From Treponema sp. (GTDB taxonomy: Bacteria; Spirochaetota; Spirochaetia; Treponematales; Breznakiellaceae), in contig JAIRUO010000092.1 in NCBI GenBank assembly GCA_031254385.1, positions 1-5,550 on the forward strand: 5,550 bases of DNA, written 5' to 3'. Positions 4,418 through 5,550 of this stretch are shown piece by piece; positions within the stretch are counted from its first letter, which is position 1, and every line of letters begins with the position of its first letter. Below the pieces are notes generated by a model that saw only the letters and a program-made list of their open reading frames with translations, ran no database searches and was not told the origin of the DNA. Position numbers and translations under genes: made by a program.

Positions 4418-5550
4418 ATGTGCTATGATTGCGGCATGGAGCTTGAAACGCTTGATGCCGCAGTCCGCGATTATGTAAATGACCGCATAAGACAAATAGA
4501 AACAGGCTGCGAACGGCGCATACAAGAATTGGAGAACAAACACAAAGAATTGCAGCATACGCTTGAAGCTAAAATAAAAGAATCCGAATACCAGTATCTG
4601 GAAATGAAAGAAAAATATGACCTTCTGGTATACAAACGGTTTGTACGGAGCGCCGAACAATTAACGGCAAATGAAAAACAGCAGCCATTATTCATTGAGG
4701 AAACAGATAAAACCGCAGATACTGCAGAAAAGCAAACAGGACAAGAAGAAGTAAAATCATACCGGCGAAAGAAAGCAGGACGGAAACCCCTTGACCCTAA
4801 ACTTCAGCGGGAAGATCGGCTTCTTGATATACCGGATTCAGAAAAAATCTGTGCCTGCGGCGCAGAATTAACGAGAATAGGCGAAGAAATATGCGAAAAA
4901 TTGCATATCGAGCCTCCAAGAATCTATGTGGAGCGAATAATAAGGCCCAAATATGCCTGCCGTACTTGCGAAGGAACTGAGACAGAGGGAATAGAAAAAA
5001 CAGTACGCATAAGGCCGGCAGAACCATCAATTATTCCCAAAAGCATTGCAAGCCCGAGCCTGTTAAGCTACATATTCGTGCATAAATATGAAGATCACTT
5101 GCCATATTACAGGCAGGAAAAACAATTCGAACGCATAGGGGCAGCAATAAGCCGGCAGGATACGTCGAACTGGCAGCAGCAGGCATAGAAAAAACTAAAG
5201 CCAATCTTTGGGTTATTGAAGGAAACAATAATAAATGGCCCTTTTATACAGATGGATGAAACAACGGTCCAGGTGATGGGCGAAGAAAACCGGAAAGATG
5301 AGCAAAAAAGCTATATGTGGCTGGCTCGCGGCGGGCCGCCTGGGAGACAGGTAACCTTGTATGAATACCATGAGACACGCGGCGGCTGTCACGCGAAAAC
5401 ATTTCTTTCCGGATACCATGGCTATCTGCAGACGGACGGATATGAAGGATATGACGCTGCGGTAAAGGAACTGCCCGGGATAATCCACGTTGGCTGCTTT
5501 GCACATTCAAGGCGCAAGTTCTTTGAAGCAGCGAAAGTGACGGGGCAGGA
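4418..5550 (+). pseudogene. tnpC: IS66 transposase TnpC, interrupted by an in-frame TAG and cut by the window edge
   Basis: This is the DDE transposase of the element. In order it shows a charged N-terminal coiled coil (about 25-80, the IS66 leucine-zipper region), a basic linker (YRRKKAGRKP, 115-124), a zinc finger with C145, C147, C181 and C184, and the start of the catalytic part (SLLSYIFVHKYEDHLPYYRQE, interrupted here by nothing). At codon 257 (5186-5188) the frame reads NWQQQA then TAG, and continues in the same frame as KKLKPIFGLLKETIINGPFI, MDETTVQV (D280), SYMWLARGGPP, LQTDGYEGY (D340) and IHVGCFAHSRRKFFEA. Frame and motifs are intact after the stop, so only one codon is spoiled. D280 and D340 are the probable first two catalytic residues; the last and the C-terminal domain lie beyond 5550. 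The start may be 4418 or the in-frame ATG at 4436; neither has a well-spaced ribosome site. Unless TAG is read through, the product is a 256-residue fragment without the active site and the copy is dead. Confidence 0.88.

Larger units (their letters stand above)
3565..5550 (+). mobile_element. IS66-family insertion sequence, left part (right end outside the window)
   Basis: The three genes tnpA, tnpB and tnpC in this order, with the ATGA overlap between the first two, are diagnostic of the IS66 family. The left end is not proven: IS66 termini usually begin GTAA, and GTAAAAGTACGCTGCC at 3565 is the best candidate, leaving 180 bases before tnpA. The right terminal repeat and the 8-bp target duplication typical of the family cannot be checked because the element continues past 5550. 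The bases look richer in G and C than the peptide locus, consistent with separate arrival. Confidence 0.8.

Noticed and set aside
5213..5510. Two long minus-strand ORFs across the 3' part of tnpC
   Set aside because: They are shadows of the transposase frame, which carries the MDETT and QTDGY motifs on the plus strand.

Overview
The window is a piece of an AT-rich bacterial genome carrying a small accessory locus. No housekeeping gene is present. The IS66-type genes, short secreted proteins and codon style remind me of host-associated Treponema (spirochaetes), with anaerobic Firmicutes as the alternative. This is a low-confidence impression; no marker gene settles it.

Left part (1-660): the start of a minus-strand gene for a secreted protein runs off the left edge. 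Next comes a decayed plus-strand coding remnant (about 221-582) whose two readable halves are joined by a one-base frameshift. Two hairpins (595-617 and 638-657) lie between this remnant and the convergent gene to its right.

Centre (683-2206, minus strand): this is a compact RiPP-type cassette, a ribosomally made peptide plus its modifying enzyme. A 74-residue precursor has an ordinary 33-residue leader and a Cys/Gly core with 11 cysteines in a near-perfect seven-residue repeat. It is followed, after a hairpin-containing gap of 97 bases, by a radical SAM/SPASM maturase. A good sigma70-like promoter and ribosome binding site precede the precursor. No transporter, protease or immunity gene is visible. 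The peptide plus maturase is the most interesting content of the window.

Divergent gene (2357-3505, plus strand): this encodes a protein with two membrane segments, a cytoplasmic hendecad (11-residue) coiled coil built from near-identical 33-bp DNA repeats, and an unrecognised C-terminal domain. Its promoter and the precursor promoter lie back to back in about 200 bp, with three copies of GTCAAT/ATTGAC around the -35 boxes, so the two units could be co-regulated. A functional link is inference only.

Right part (about 3565-5550): this is the left portion of an IS66-family insertion sequence with tnpA, tnpB and tnpC in the usual order. The tnpC frame is broken by one in-frame TAG at codon 257, while the frame after it still reads as good transposase up to the window edge.
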